From Chlorocebus sabaeus (taxonomy: Eukaryota; Chordata; Mammalia; Primates; Cercopithecidae): a stretch of DNA of 64,000 bases. The position numbers were made by a program, and so were the translations under genes. Shown here piece after piece: positions 33,717-46,430 of this stretch (position 1 is the stretch's first letter; the number at the start of each line of letters is the position of its first letter). Location of the stretch: positions 52,156,026-52,220,025 of the forward strand of contig NC_132915.1 of the NCBI RefSeq assembly GCF_047675955.1, read 5' to 3'. The notes beneath the pieces were generated by a model, which saw only the letters and a program-made list of their open reading frames with translations, did not search any database and was not told the origin of the DNA.

Positions 33717-35545
33717 TGTTACAGGATCTTTGGGGTGTCACTTTTCTGGCCAGAAACCCATGGCCAGAGACTCTTTTGCCCACGATCTGCTCCGGCCCAC
33801 TGGGCTCATTTTACCTACTCAGCCTGGCGGGCTGCATTCAGCTCACACCACCATCCTGGACCTCACACCTCCAAGAGAGACTGCAAGTCAGGCGTGGAAT
33901 GGCGAGGGGTGTATCAACAAGTGTGGGGTCCACTCAGTGTGCAAAGAGACATGCCAGCTGCTGCTGTGGGGCGGGCAGCTCCAAGTGCTGGCATGGGTGC
34001 CAGCTCTCTGTGAGGCTGTGGCAGGGCCAGGTGCACCATAAGCAGCTTTCCTGGCTGGCACTGGGATGGTGGTGGCACCCAGAAAAAGCTTGGAGATGCC
34101 AGGAACTACAGGTCCCCAAATAGGGAGCCACAGCCCTGGCTCAGGGAGCTCCCAGGTATGGGATCCCCAAAGGGCTGCAGTTTCCCTTCTCTTCACCTGC
34201 AATGTGGTGAGCAAAGGGCATGTTTCAGCTGTTTGTGTTACAGCTCATTTAGCCTTACCATTTGGCAGGTCCAGAGTGTTTGTCCTGCAACAAGAAAGAA
34301 GGAGGTATGCAGACAAGTGAAGGATGAGCAAGACAAAGAGGAGCTTTATTGAGCAATTGAACAGCTCAGAGGAGACCAACAGTGAACAGCTCCTTTCTGC
34401 AGCCAGGATGTCTCATCAGGTGTATGGCTCCTAGCAGAGAGGTAGCTCCTCTCTGCACCTGGTCATGCCATTATCTGTCCAGCTGTGGCTGAGTCCCAGG
34501 CTTTTATGGGCCTCAGAGGGGAGGAAGAACACCCTGATTGGTCCATGGGTGGCCAAGGGTGGGCCCAGTGAAAAGCTCCATGAGTTATCCTGTGATCCAC
34601 AGGACTGGTGGCCCAGCTCCCCGGCTTCAAGCCCTACCTGGTTTGAAGGTGGGGCTTCACCTGGGACCCACCACCTTCCGCCCAGGAGCATCTCTGCCTC
34701 CTGCAGTTCTTTATGGCGTCCAGGCTGTTCATGCCAAGGATTGCCTGCAGGGCAGCAACGAGCTGTCCTCAGCCCTCCTTCAGCCTCTCTCCCAGGCTTG
34801 TTGGTGTCTAAATTTCGGAGTGGCAGTGGACTGGCATGTTGCACTGTCCTGAGCGTGTTCACACCTGGCCGGGCTGTGACAGACTCCTCTCCATGATGGG
34901 AGTAGGTGCAGACAGCTGCGAGAGGCCAGGAAGTAAAAGCAGACACCCCTGAGCCTGCAGGGGTAAAGGGGGCCTTCTCAGCTCCCCAGGATGCAGAGTG
35001 CAGAGATGCTGGGTTCCTGTGCCTGGCAGGGCAGTGGTCCTGCTCACTCTGTGGAGTGTGCAGGCAACACCAGCCATGCTTCCTCTCAGCCTGGGGTAGG
35101 GGCTCCAGGTCCCCACTGGATCCCTCTCTACCTGCCTCCCATTCCTGACGACACTGCTTCTCTGCTGGTGGGTGGCTTGACCCAGTCCCATTCGGATGGT
35201 CTCCAGGGTGGTGGGCTCCATGGGGGGAAGTGGGGCTCCTGCTTGTCCCTGGCTCCCACCGACTCTGTGAGCATGGCATGGCCCCATGTCCAGCTCCACC
35301 ATCTCCCCATGCCCTCCCCACCGCGGTGGTGGGTGACAGCAGCAAAACAGGGCCAGGGTCCAGAGCAGGTCCTGCCTGGTGGACCAAGGGTGGGGGCAGC
35401 AAAATCAACTGGCTTGGGGATGTTGGGCACAAGGGACCCAGCACAGCCATTGCTGCTCCTGCAGCCACTCCTGCTGGCACACTGCTTGCACCTCCCTGCT
35501 GCAGCAGGCACGATGGCAGTGGCTGCTCCAGATGACCCACCAGTG
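33717..35545 (-). mobile_element. Long GC-rich ERV LTR splitting the HERV-L pol remnant
   Basis: An LTR of about 1.8 kb on the minus strand. It shows a TATA-like cccataaaagcc (34510-34499), AATAAA at 34350-34345 about 150 bp downstream (R region), and a GC-rich U3 between 34520 and 35545. The U5 side runs to about 33717, where the plus strand reads tgttacaggatctttggggt. It separates integrase-like (33548-32930) from RNase H-like (35700-35546) sequence of one older element, so it is a later insertion. Its composition produces long chance frames on both strands, up to 413 codons. Family not assigned. Confidence 0.68.
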
Positions 35546-35700
35546 CCATCATATCCACATTTTTCCTAGATGCCCTTATCACCAACTTTCCAATTTTGTT
35601 TTCTCCAAGTTCCTGACCATCCAGCTGAACCATTAGCCACATCTCACAAATCAGTATAGACCTATACCTCATGAATCAATATCGACCTATCCCAAATCAC
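35546..35700 (-). pseudogene. HERV-L-type pol remnant (RNase H region)
   Basis: Minus-strand frames resemble the C-terminal part of retroviral RNase H, just upstream (in minus orientation) of the LTR insertion. A short direct repeat is visible in it (atcagtatagacctatacc / atcaatatcgacctatccc, near 35651 and 35676). Confidence 0.5.
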
Positions 35701-35821
35701 AAAATCTCCCCTCCTAGGCAAAAATGTAGATGTATTTTAGCAAAGATTATCAACAGTGTAATGTCTTTCTCTGAAATCTATGGACATAAAAAGGAAGTTA
35801 GCCCAAATTTGTTTGTTCATA

Positions 35822-36048
35822 GAGCTGTCCCTTGGTATTTGCAGGGAATTGGTTCCAGGGCCCCCTGTGTGTACCAAAATCTGTGTGTACTCAAGCCCTG
35901 CAGTAAACTCTGTGCTCAAAAAGCTGATCCTCTATATACAAGGGTTCTGTATCCAACCAAAAATGTACTTTCAATTCACGTTTGGTTGAAAAATATTCTC
36001 ATATAAGTGGACCTGTACAGTTCAAACCCATGATGTTCAAGGGTGAAT
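35822..36048 (-). mobile_element. MER8-like Tigger MITE
   Basis: The plus strand begins gctgtcccttggtatttgca and ends cagttcaaacccatgatgtt, then caagggtgaa. These are the two ends of a MER8-type non-autonomous Tigger element of about 230 bp. No transposase is encoded. Confidence 0.82.
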
Positions 36049-37126
36049 AGTACATGTCAATCCATATAAAAGCAATTCTAATACACGTCCAACTCGTGTT
36101 TAACTGATTTGAGGTATCCTTTGGAGGTTTCAGGTTCTTTGCTTGTGTCCAGATACATCAGCGTACAGAAATAAAATTTATGGTAAGTTCTAATAAATAA
36201 TACAGTAGGGGCAGCTATCATCTTCTGAGTTTTCTTGTCCTCCTATCAATGTTACCAAAGAAACATTTGTGTCCCATAACTATGCAGCAGTAGAATATGA
36301 TATGCTAAATCCCAAATCACAAAACCTCAATGAAGCAAGCTAACTAATAGGTGTTACTGTCATCAATGTGGAGGTTATTTATTCTATTTTCCATCTGTTA
36401 AAACTCCATACAAATTATTTGGTTTCTTGGGAATATATTTGTTCTTCTAATGCACATGCTGGCTAAAATTCTTAATTTTCCTTAAAGTTTCCTTCCTTAG
36501 AAACTTATATCTCCTTGCGTTTACCTTACTGTCTCCCTTTTCTGTGAGGCATTGTTGAAATGTGCATTGTTGTAAAGCCAGGGACACATTGGTTTCTTCG
36601 TAGATTATAATTAGATCTGCAGATGAACGCCATGGGTTTGAGGGTAAAATCACTGTCTCCCTGTGAATTTAATTACCAAACACATGATAAGTTCTACTTA
36701 CCCTGCCTTATAGTAGTTTTAAGAACTATTTTTCATTGTTAGTGTCTAATATGGAAGCATCCTCTTTGATCAGATGATTATCTTTTTTAAGAGAAGAAAT
36801 CCTTGCAAAATACTACATTGCTAGTAGAATATTCCTAACATTTTTGTCCCATAGGAAAGAATGAATTAAAAAGTTCGGCCAGACGAATCAATTGATCTGT
36901 TTAACTGAAAAAAAAAAATTGGTATTGTTGCCAGGAAAGTAGATGTATAAATGCCACTTCTGGCGTCCTTGATCATCTTAAAGGGCAATTCTTCTTGATA
37001 TGGAAGTAGTAAGTATAATATATTCAAATTATCTAAATGATAGGAATCATAATATTTTATGCTTTTTCTAGCAGAATTATTGGTAAAACAAGAATACTTC
37101 TAAACATACCTTCATTCCATGTGTTA
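36049..37126. other. No gene or clear repeat
   Basis: AT-rich interval with no supported feature. Confidence 0.45.
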
Positions 37127-37141
37127 GAAAGCAGTATTGGG

Positions 37142-37466
37142 GGCCAGGTCCGGTGGCACACACCTGTAATCCCAGCACTTTGGGAGGCTGAGGTGGGCGG
37201 ATCACCTGAGGTCAGGAATTCAAGATCAGCCTGGCCAATGTTGTGAAATCCTGTCTCTACTAGAAATACAAAAAAATTAGCCGGGCATGGTGGCAGACAC
37301 CTGTAATCCCAGCTACTCAGGAGACTGAGGCAGGAAAATCACTCGAACGCAGGAGGCAGAGGTTGCAATGAGCCGAGATTGCACCCCTGCACTCTAGCCT
37401 GAGCAACAGAGACTCCATCTCAAAAAAAAAAAAAAAAAAAAAAAAAGAGGAAAGAAAAGAAAGAAA
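37142..37466 (+). mobile_element. AluS-like SINE with target-site duplication
   Basis: Full Alu from ggccaggtccggtggcacac to a long A tail with GAAAG variation (37421-37466). Direct repeats aaagcagtat(t)ggg lie at 37128-37141 and 37468-37480. Confidence 0.94.
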
Positions 37467-37480
37467 AAAAGCAGTATGGG

Positions 37481-38430
37481 AATAGTTCTCCCACACGTCC
37501 TCCTCTAAGCTCACTCTTAAATTAAGGTCCATTCACTTGTTCCCTCAATTAAGGAATTCCCCATGAGATCTATCCACAAGTATCAATTTTCTTAATATAT
37601 TTTGATTAAGCTATTGGAGAAGCCAGGCTATTGCATTTCAAATGAAGCTTACTTTACACTTTGATGTTCAAAATCATTGTATATGAAAACTAAAACCTAT
37701 TAGACAGTATTTATTGGTACTCCCTGTCCTTCTTTAATCCACAAATGTATGCTAGGGATTTAATAAGTAATTGGTATAGGCTACACTGAGCTTAGAGAGC
37801 TGATGTGCAGTTGAAGTTATGAACGTTTCATAGTATGAATTTGTTCATATATGTTTATACTTAAGTTCATATTCAGAAACAATTTAACAATTTCAGGAGA
37901 GGTAAATCAATAGCAAAGCAGTTAACATCAGATTCCTTAGGATTTTGAAACAAAGATTTTAGCCATCAGAGGCCAGAGTAGATAAATTTAGCAAGATCAC
38001 ATTAGTGTAATTATTATAAAAGAAAATTTTACTTTTTCCACATGGTTAAGGTTATATGAAGGAGTTAATAAAATACACAAAGTGTTTGTAATTAAGACAC
38101 AGACTATAATTAATTTAGATCCTGAATGGCTTTTGTTAAGTGTCTCTCCACAGGCTACCAAAGAAACCTGATAACTCAGGAGTTAAATTCCCTAATAAAT
38201 TATAAAAGTAATTAAGGACAAGAAAATACAGAATATTATAAGTGACCAAATCTGCACACCTGGAAGAGCTAACACCAGGTCTCATAAAACATCATGTGTA
38301 TTGGGCGGGGTTAGAATTCTCAACTTTATATAGTAAAATTCAGTGGAAATGAGCAGCATTCATAGGAAAATGGCAACCATGGTAGGCATATCTTACTTAT
38401 TTTGGAAAACAAGGGAAAATTGGTATGTTT
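37481..38430. other. No gene or clear repeat
   Basis: AT-rich unique-looking interval. Confidence 0.45.
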
Positions 38431-38910
38431 CATGAAATATTTATTGATGATTGTGTTTCAAGCATGATAGAAGGTAATTATGACACAAAGACTAAGGACA
38501 TATGGTATTTTACATAAAGGAGCTGAGAATCTAAACAGGTAACTTCATTAATAAGTATTGTTAAAAAAGGATAAATAGAGAATTATTTAAGGTCAGAGAA
38601 ATAGGATGTGACCCTGCCCGAAGGAAGGTTATCAGAGAACGCTTCCTGGAAGAAATGACATGTGAACTTCTTCTTGAAATATGAGTAGGAGGTCATAAAG
38701 TGAAAAAGCAGAAGACAGGAAGACAGTATCTCAAGCAGAGTTTTCAGAGTAAGCACAGATAGAATGGAGTAAAATGACTTGGGGCATGCAGTTTTTCAGC
38801 ATGCCGGTTAAAATAATGAACCAAGAAGTGCCATGAAGAAAGGCCAGAGATGTGGGCAGGGGTCATTTTATAGAAGACATTTTATTCTAAACAAAGAAAC
38901 CTGAAGGCTT
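38430..38910. repeat. Ancient mammalian interspersed repeat (L2/MIR class, family unsure)
   Basis: Order of motifs: atttattgatgattgtgttt, gagaacgcttcctggaagaa, ggaagacagtatctcaagca, then ggggtcattttatagaagac. This is the familiar pattern of an abundant old mammalian repeat. Confidence 0.5.
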
Positions 38911-39640
38911 TTAGCAAATGAGCTCCTCATCAGCATTTCTTGTTCGAAAGCTCACTTTGCCAAAAGATCAGGACAGAGGGAAGAAAAGTTGGTTGGGGTG
39001 AAAAATAAGAGTCTGATATAGGTCAGGGAGAAGAACACAAAGAGAAGGCATTTAGATTCAATAAATATTTAGAAATTAGCATCATTAGACATTGATTTGG
39101 ATGTGGGAAATGAGAGAGTACAAATAAGAAGTCAAGGATATTTTCCAGGAGGAGAAACAGACATTTAGAGGTGGAAGAAAGGGGTTTCTCACTTTACCCA
39201 CTAGACTTAAAGAAGCATTACTGAGCTAAGTTTGCAAGCTACCTTGGGAAGTCTAGCCCTGTTCTGAGAAAGTACAAGAAATAATTCTGGCTTTTGAAGA
39301 CTATAGTATATAGCTAGAAGAAGGTTTTCTTGAAACTAGGCTGTTTGGGGACAAGTAAACTAATTTTTTTACACTGAAAATAAGTTAGTGATTCTGGAAG
39401 TTGACATTCTATCTTGTTTTTGACACTCAGATATATATTAAGACAAGATAAAATTTCAGTAGTAAAGGACATTGACCAGTTTGTAAAAATGATGTGAAGT
39501 AGTAGGACACTTCATCCATCTTTACCAAGTGTTCCTTTGCCCTGGTATGATCCACGGTGGTATGTAAAGTTATATATCCCATGGGTCCGTGATAAAAAAA
39601 AATTCACATGAATAGGAATAAGCTACTCAAATATGAGATC
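38911..39640. other. No gene or clear repeat
   Basis: AT-rich interval with no supported feature. Confidence 0.4.
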
Positions 39641-39760
39641 TTTGAGGGAATGGGATATATTGTAGACATTCTTTATTGACAGCACTAGCATAGCACTGGA
39701 TACATAGTAGGAACACAAATAATGAGGGCTAGATTTAATTGAATTACATTGAAATAAAGC
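39641..39760 (+). repeat. L2 3' end relic
   Basis: Text like the LINE-2 3' end: tttgagggaatgggatatat, then gcactggatacatagtagga. Confidence 0.5.
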
Positions 39761-40185
39761 TGTTTTACTAACTGCAGATTGAGCTCTGCAAAATGTGTTA
39801 CAAAGCATTTCAGTGCAGTATCTTGGTGGTTGAAATTGTTCATAACTGGATTAAGCAGATAATTTTTTTATCAAACCGAAACATGTCATAAAGATAGGAG
39901 GAGAAGTTAATAAAAAACATTTTTTTATGTACTAACCTATAAGGACCATAGGCCCTAATTATTAAGGAAACAGCTCCCTCATTCATGTCCTAGGGAATAA
40001 TGCTGCAAAATTCTCTCCTGCTCTGCCATAATTGGCTTTACCATTAATGCAGTCCCTGGCTCCATTTCCTCTTGTGGTGTTTATATGTTTCTCCCCATCA
40101 TGTCAAATATTGTTTTACTGCAAAACCCTTTTTTAAATTATGCAGAATGCAAATGTATCTCAAGTAGATTTTCTACCTGAAAGAA

Positions 40186-40600
40186 AATTAACATTTATTT
40201 TACATGTGATCTGTGCCACAGATTGTGCCAGATGTTATACATAAATTTAATTAAAATTAACAATATTTTCAACCTGGAGGCAGAGGCAGGAGGATCACTT
40301 GAGCTCAAGAGTTTGAGGTTGTGGTAAGCTTTGATCATGCCACTGCACTCTGGCCTGGGCAACAAAGTTAGACCTAGCCTCTAAAAAACGAAATAATAAT
40401 AAAAAATAAAAATTCACAATATTTTATAGAAAAAGTGTTATTATTATTATTCGTTTTATGTATGTGAAAACCAATGCTTGGAGAGGTTAAGCAGCTTCTC
40501 AAGTTCCCACAGATACAGAGATGCAGATAAAATATCAATGTAGATCTTCAGGCCTCAAAAACCATAGCTTTCCACTGAACCATGTTGTCTATCAAGTACC
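40186..40600 (+). repeat. MIR SINE interrupted by an Alu fragment
   Basis: MIR text on both sides of the Alu: gatctgtgccacagattgtg (40208) before, and gcttggagaggttaagcagc (40476) after. Together they give most of a MIR in the sense orientation. Confidence 0.7.
40268..40416 (+). mobile_element. 5'-truncated AluJ-like fragment
   Basis: Only the right part of an Alu: aggaggatcacttgagctca (40289) to the A-rich tail near 40410. Short repeats (aacaatattttca/cacaatatttta) flank it in the MIR. Confidence 0.78.
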
Positions 40601-41019
40601 TATGGGAGGAATCTTCTCATTTTCCATGTATTAGGCTCAAAATAAATAAATCACCCTACTACAATTTTTACATTTTCAAATTCAATTTCATAAAATGGTG
40701 TTCGTCATCTATTCAGGACTTCACTCTTTGTTTTACTTTCTCATATCCCTAAATACTGACATCCCTGTCCACTGTATCATTATATCCTTTAATCATACCC
40801 TCAACTTGATTCACTTTTAAGTCTCTCCTGGCTTGGTGTCCACTATCCACCTAGTGGACACCAAGTGCATATGCTTCTGGCCTATTGCACTCTTAAAATG
40901 TCCTCATGATCCTTGGATCTCCCTTTTCTGTATCCTGCCCTCACCTGTAGTAACTCATCACACTCAGTCAATCTAAACTGAGTAATAAGATCTTTCTCCC
41001 TGCACCTTAGCCTCATCTC

Positions 41020-41290
41020 TTTGTGGGCTACCTCTGCCCCCTTCCTACACAACAGCCACTCTGAAATGCACGTAGTTTCACAAATATGCCAGACTATTTT
41101 ATCTAACTTTGATTTTGTTCATGTTATCATCTTTGCTAGGAGTATTTCACTTCTTATGGAGAACACCTGCCCATCATTCAACATTCATCTCAAGTGAAAA
41201 GTTCTTTAAAACATAGCATGACCCTTATAGAGTACAAAACACTTCAGTCCAGCCACTGTTTATAGTTTGTATAAAGGCATTGCTAAATAT
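41020..41290 (+). repeat. L2 fragment
   Basis: Low-identity LINE-2 3' region text: tctttgctaggagtatttca (41130), followed by the tgcccatcattcaacattcatctcaag stretch. Confidence 0.45.
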
Positions 41291-42485
41291 AAGTTATGTG
41301 CTAGAAAAAGCTTGATATCATAGATAAACATAAGATACAGATAAGAACTTCTACTTTTTCAAGACAGTGGTTCTGCTTTCAACCGACTGCATTCTTCACA
41401 GCACAGCCAATTAAGTGAAGAAGCTCTGTAGTTGTTTGTGCTTTCTCTACCCTATAACATTATTTGATGGTTAGTGTTTATGCTCTCAGATCTAACTCTG
41501 CTGACCTGATTTCAAATACAATAGAGGAAATTAATCATAGGATTTTTCTTTTGTGTTTGCCTATCTTCCCATACTTATTTCTCATTTGCTTTCATTTCAA
41601 TGAAAGTACCATCATGTAAAGAAAAATGTGTAAAATCACACTTCACTAATTTCTTCTTTTTTAAGAAAAAATAAAAATACTGAAAGTGCCCTGGGTATCC
41701 ATGAAGTCGTGTGTCTGAAGGCTCAAGATGCAATGCTAGCAGTGAGAGTGAGATTTATCCAGGGCTATGGCTTGCTTTGAAGATCAAGTACCCAGCTGAT
41801 ACACTCAGCATCATTTTAGATGTGACTGGGGGTCCTCCACGGTTTTAAATTTTGTTAAAAATTCTAGCCAAGGGTGATAAACTGATTCCAATTTAGCTTC
41901 TTCTTTAAACAGAATCTAAGCCCAGAAATGAAGCCAGCCACACCTTTGAAGTGTTGTTGAACATGGCAACTGAGTAGGGGGCGGGAAGAAGCAGAGAAAG
42001 AGAGGTGAGAATTGAACTGAGTTTAAAAAGAACCACAGGCTTTGGGTTGCATTTGCTCAACCTCTGGGTTGTTCAGGTATGGAAAAAAAATATCATTAAA
42101 AATAGTGGGGGACCAACCAAACAGTTTAAACAACATGTATCCTGGGATTTTTTATTTTCAGGCTAGACACTTTAGATTTCATTTAAGTTCCACATTAAAA
42201 ATAGAAAGATCCGAAAAGTATTTCCACCTGTGACATATAAGGCATCGGATTTTTTTTTTTTTTAAAACAGATTTTATTGCCGTCTACTCAGTTTACTTCT
42301 AGTTAATCTTTTGAAGTAACTTCCCAGCAGCTAGAGCTATCTAAAATTTTAAGTGGTTTTATGGTATTGTCCAAAAGCTTCTAATACATTCTCCAGAAAT
42401 GCTTTTCCATCAGTGTAATATTTCTAATGCTGGACATTATTTCAAGGGGTTGATACTTGGCATGTTCATGATTACTTTTAAAATG
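41291..42485. other. No gene or clear repeat
   Basis: Unique-looking sequence. A 13-base T run lies at about 42250-42263. Confidence 0.45.
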
Positions 42486-42487
42486 TA

Positions 42488-42832
42488 GAGTCATATGTCT
42501 CTTAACAACAGATAAGCATTCTGAAAAATGTGTTATTAGGTAAATTTATCATTGTGGAGACATCATAACCTATATGTTTGGGACATTATATAAGGACACT
42601 AAGGCTATATGGTATAGCCTATTTGTTCCCAGGCTGCAAACCTGTACAGCATGTTATTATACTGAACACTGCAGGCAGTTGTAATGCAATGGTAAGTATG
42701 CATGTATCTAAACATATCTAAATATGGAATAGGTATGGTAAAAAAAAAATGGAGTATTGTAATTTTATGACACCATCATCATACATATGGTCACTCACTG
42801 ACTGAAACATAGTTATGTGGCACATGACTGTA
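42488..42832. mobile_element. Tigger-type (mariner) MITE
   Basis: Terminal inverted sequences agtcatatgtctcttaacaa (42490) and gttatgtggcacatgactgt (42812) bracket internal text such as gtatagcctatttgttccca and gtaatgcaatggtaagtatg, familiar from Tigger-derived elements. No transposase frame. Confidence 0.75.
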
Positions 42833-43281
42833 TGTATCTCTGATAGGCATAATGGTAATCCTTCAACATATCAGAGATTGGAAAGCAATGACTTGACAAA
42901 AGACTCAGAAGGAACAGGAGAAGGGCTGATAAGTTCTGATCTATGAGATGAGGGAAAAAAGACTGATAAGCTAGAAGGTGCTATAGTGCCACAGGAGTTT
43001 TACCACAGGTTGAACAGCAGAAATCAGGAACACCTCAGATGTGTCTACATGTATGAATTCCTTTGAATGTATGGTGATAAACACTAATAGGGATAAAATG
43101 GTAAAATGAAATAGCAGCCCAAACAAATTATATCTGACTCATTCTGTAAAACTCTTTGTTTTGTAAGTTTGGGGATAGGAGGTATATCAAGTAACCCCTT
43201 AGGCTCTCAGTCTTCCCAATCTATAAAACTGGAGTGTTGGACTATTTTACTAGATCATGTTTTAATCTACCTTTTAAGTTA

Positions 43282-43430
43282 TGTGTATGTGTGTGTGTGT
43301 GTGTGTGTATATATATGTATATATATGTATATATATATACACACACCTATCTATAAAATATTAAATATATATAGCTATATATATATTATTGATATATATT
43401 GATTATTGTCTATTTATCTATCTATTTCTA
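43282..43430. repeat. TG/TA microsatellite
   Basis: (TG)n followed by (TA)n with CA and CTAT interruptions. It also produces a low-complexity chance frame. Confidence 0.9.
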
Positions 43431-43479
43431 TTTACCATTTTACATCTGTTTAGTAAGCTTTAAACAAAAGACTATTGAA

Positions 43480-43690
43480 TCAGGAATCTGGAGTGCTTTT
43501 TTTCCACTCTCAACTCTAATGATAACTTGCTAAGTGACAATAAGGAAATCATTTACCAGCTATTTCCCTTAGTTTTCTGTAAAAACTAGCAAAAGAAAGA
43601 ATTAGACTCAAGGACCCTAAAATTATCTTTCAGCTCTAATCGATCATGGGCCTACGCTTTATGTAAATGGTTAAATTGTCCACATATCAA
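43480..43690. repeat. Possible MIR-class relic
   Basis: Text like gataacttgctaagtgacaa, then tttcccttagttttctgtaa, then tttcagctctaatcgatcat is reminiscent of an old MIR or MER5 element. Confidence 0.35.
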
Positions 43691-44389
43691 CTGCAAAAGA
43701 AATAGTGGTATTTCCCTATGTCCTACAGATTTAAAAGTGACCCAATGTAGCATCTTGGCAGTTAGGTCCCTAGATTTATCTGACACTCTAACTGTGCCTC
43801 TTTAGTCCTTCCCATCGACCTACAGAAATCATTTTACTTCCTTTTCTTAGGGCCAACTCCAACTCCATTTCTATCTACTGTAAAGGACTTTCTATCCTGT
43901 CTCTCATTCCAAGTACCTACATACAATTCTCATAGACTTATTTTTCTTTTGTAGTTATGTCCTTGAAACATAATTTTTACTATGCATTTCTATATGTAAT
44001 TAAAATTATCTTTCTGCCCTCTTTTGTTACTGAGGGAGAAATTAATAACAATTTTATTCTTCACTATCAAAACAGCCAGTAAAAACACTTTCTCCAAAAT
44101 TAGTGACAACATTTTCAGCTAATACAGTTAGTGGGTATAGTACATAGGAAACACTTGGCTACTCCATTGACTTTTATCTCAAATGGATAATTTCTTTGCC
44201 CAGGAAATTTCAGAGAGGTGACTCCCACCCCAGTGTATCTCATGTCTTAGACTACAAAGACTCCCACTAGGGAGCAAATGTTTATAAAAGAATACCATTT
44301 TTGTTACATAAAAAATTACTTATTATTGTATTTTATCTTTCTGTACTCCAAATTAAAAACATTTCTGTCAAGAGGAGTATATTTGTTTT

Positions 44390-44880
44390 CTATGTTGTAT
44401 TAAAAAAAAAAAAAAGCCACAATCTCAGTGGCTTACAACTTCAGTTTCTGTAGTTCAGAAGTCCAGGTTCAGCTTGCCTCAGTTCTCTGCTCCAGGGTCT
44501 TGCAAAGTTGCAAACTAGGTATTTCCTAGGGTTGCAGTCTCACTGGGGTTTAACTGTGAAGAGATCTGTTTCCAATCTCACTTTAGTTGTTGGAGAATTT
44601 ATCTCCTTGTGGTTGTAGGACTGAGGGTCCTTTTTTAAGATTTTTTTTTTTCCCTGGCTGTTGCCAGACTGTTCTAAGCTCCTAGAGGCCATCTGCAGTT
44701 CCTTGTCACATGGCTCTTCCACACATCCACCCACAACATGACAGGTTACTTCTCCAAACTCAGTAATAGAAAGAGTGTTTTTCTTCAGTGGAAGCCTGGT
44801 CTCACTTTGGAGAACTTTCAGCTAATTAGTTCACGCCTACCTAAGATAATTTCCCTTTTGATTAATTCAAAAGCACGTAC
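44390..44880. repeat. Probable old LTR- or DNA-type repeat, family unassigned
   Basis: Starts near a 15-base A run, then caatctcagtggcttacaac, gttgcagtctcactggggtt and catggctcttccacacatcc, a pattern common to an old dispersed human repeat. No coding content. Confidence 0.4.
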
Positions 44881-45480
44881 TTTAGGGTCTTAACTATAAC
44901 TGCAAAATCCCTTAACCTTTGTCATATTCTATTCTATTCCCAGTTAAGGGGAGGGAAGTAAAGATGTGAACACCAGGAAGTAGAAATTAGGGTTCACTAA
45001 GGAACACAGGGTTTATTTGCCATGAGAACTATTTTCATTTCATTTTTATGTTAGAATAGTGCCCATTATTGATCCATTAACAGAAGTTCTGTTGTCTTAT
45101 AGGGGAAAATAATTGTAATTGTCTTATCTTGTGAAAGATTAGAGCTTGTGTGTGAAACTTAATAGAGCAATGGCAAAGTGATCTTTGATTTCTCTCCCAT
45201 AGCATAAGGCTTTTGAAATAACTGAAGTACATAATTGAATTAACTGATGTCCATTTTAAATAGCATAGCTCTTTTTGTCCATATTATGAAAGTTTCATTC
45301 TGCATAAAATTTTCTTTCAAGGTGTTTTTTATAAGTGTTTCATGTAATTCCCACTGGTAGTTTGAGTAGTTCTCCATGACTTACAGGTTTAAGTGTGCAT
45401 GTGTATCCTTATATACATATACATGTGTGTGTGTGCAATCAGTGCATACCTATGTATACTTTTCTGGGTGAATGGTGAGA
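44881..45480. other. No gene; short TG repeat
   Basis: A small (TG)n at 45424-45434 within a TACATA-rich stretch. Otherwise nothing supported. Confidence 0.4.
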
Positions 45481-45484
45481 TACC

Positions 45485-45725
45485 TTCCTATGTGTTCTGG
45501 GAACAGAGTTAAGCACTTTGTGTATTAGCACATCAGAGCTATACAACAATCATTTCACCTAAGTAATGCTATAACTAATTTTTAAGAGAGAAGAACTCAT
45601 GCTTAGATGAGTTATGCAACTTGCTTACGATCATACTGAACCAAGATGTGTGTAGAATCTGGATTCAAGTTCAGAACTACCCGATGCTAGCTAGCACTTT
45701 CATTCTTTACGATTAGACTATAGTA
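45485..45725 (+). repeat. MIR SINE
   Basis: Order: gttaagcactttgtgtatta (45509), agatgagttatgcaacttgc, ggattcaagttcagaactac. These are MIR core and 3' parts. Confidence 0.65.
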
Positions 45726-46059
45726 ACTCAGAAGCATATATCATTCTCTCCATTTTATGAAGAAGGAAATCGATCTACTTGTCCAAGTTTAAAATGTCTT
45801 TCCCACTCGCTCGTGGAGTAGTTTGAGGCAAGAACTCTGTCTTGGCACCTTTATATTCTTGTCCTAGCACATAACAGTCAATGTAGTATAGCCTGAAGTT
45901 GACCTAGGTCAAGACTTCAATCCAGCTCGCCTGCTTTCAAGATCTTTCTATTTTCCCCTCCCAATCAATGTCTTTCCAAACCTAGCCCTTACTGTAGTAA
46001 AATGTTCTCTTGAATAACCTGTAATTCGTCCAGTGGATCAGGATTCAAATCTTTTTAAT

Positions 46060-46430
46060 AGACTGGCTCTGCAAGCATGTTAAAGGGATTAATGGGTTTT
46101 GTGCAGAGAGTTTTCTGGGTGAATAAACTATTTTGTGAATAATTTAGGAAGCACATTAATTGCTTGGGCCTGTGTGAATGGTACTTCAGCTGAGCAAATG
46201 GTGCACCTGTGGCCTCCAATCTAATTAACTTCCCAAATATGGCCGACTCATCTCTCTGGCAAGATCATTGATAAAATTATTTGAACCATTATGAAGGACA
46301 ATTGATAAAATGCAAACGGATCAAAATGTAAGAAAACATTCTGAACTAAAGGAAGTGACCTTCCATGAAGTTCAAGTTCTCTAAGAAAATTCAGTGATTA
46401 AGATTGTTTCATACGTGATTAAGGACAAGG
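46060..46430. promoter_or_regulatory. Repeat-poor block with homeobox-type and CArG-type motifs (candidate conserved element)
   Basis: No repeat is recognised here. It contains a perfect CArG-type ccaaatatgg (46233-46242) beside ctaattaa, plus cattaattgc and cattgataaaat. Regulatory function is inference only; motifs alone occur by chance. Confidence 0.25.

Noticed and set aside
34431..35672. 413-codon minus-strand open frame
   Set aside because: It runs through a GC-rich LTR and the edge of a pol relic. The product is proline/glycine/serine-rich with no domain, and other frames here are open too, so it is a composition effect. Retained only as something to test for transcription.
43169..43402. 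77-codon frame with a V/C and I/Y repeat tail
   Set aside because: Encoded by the TG/TA microsatellite.
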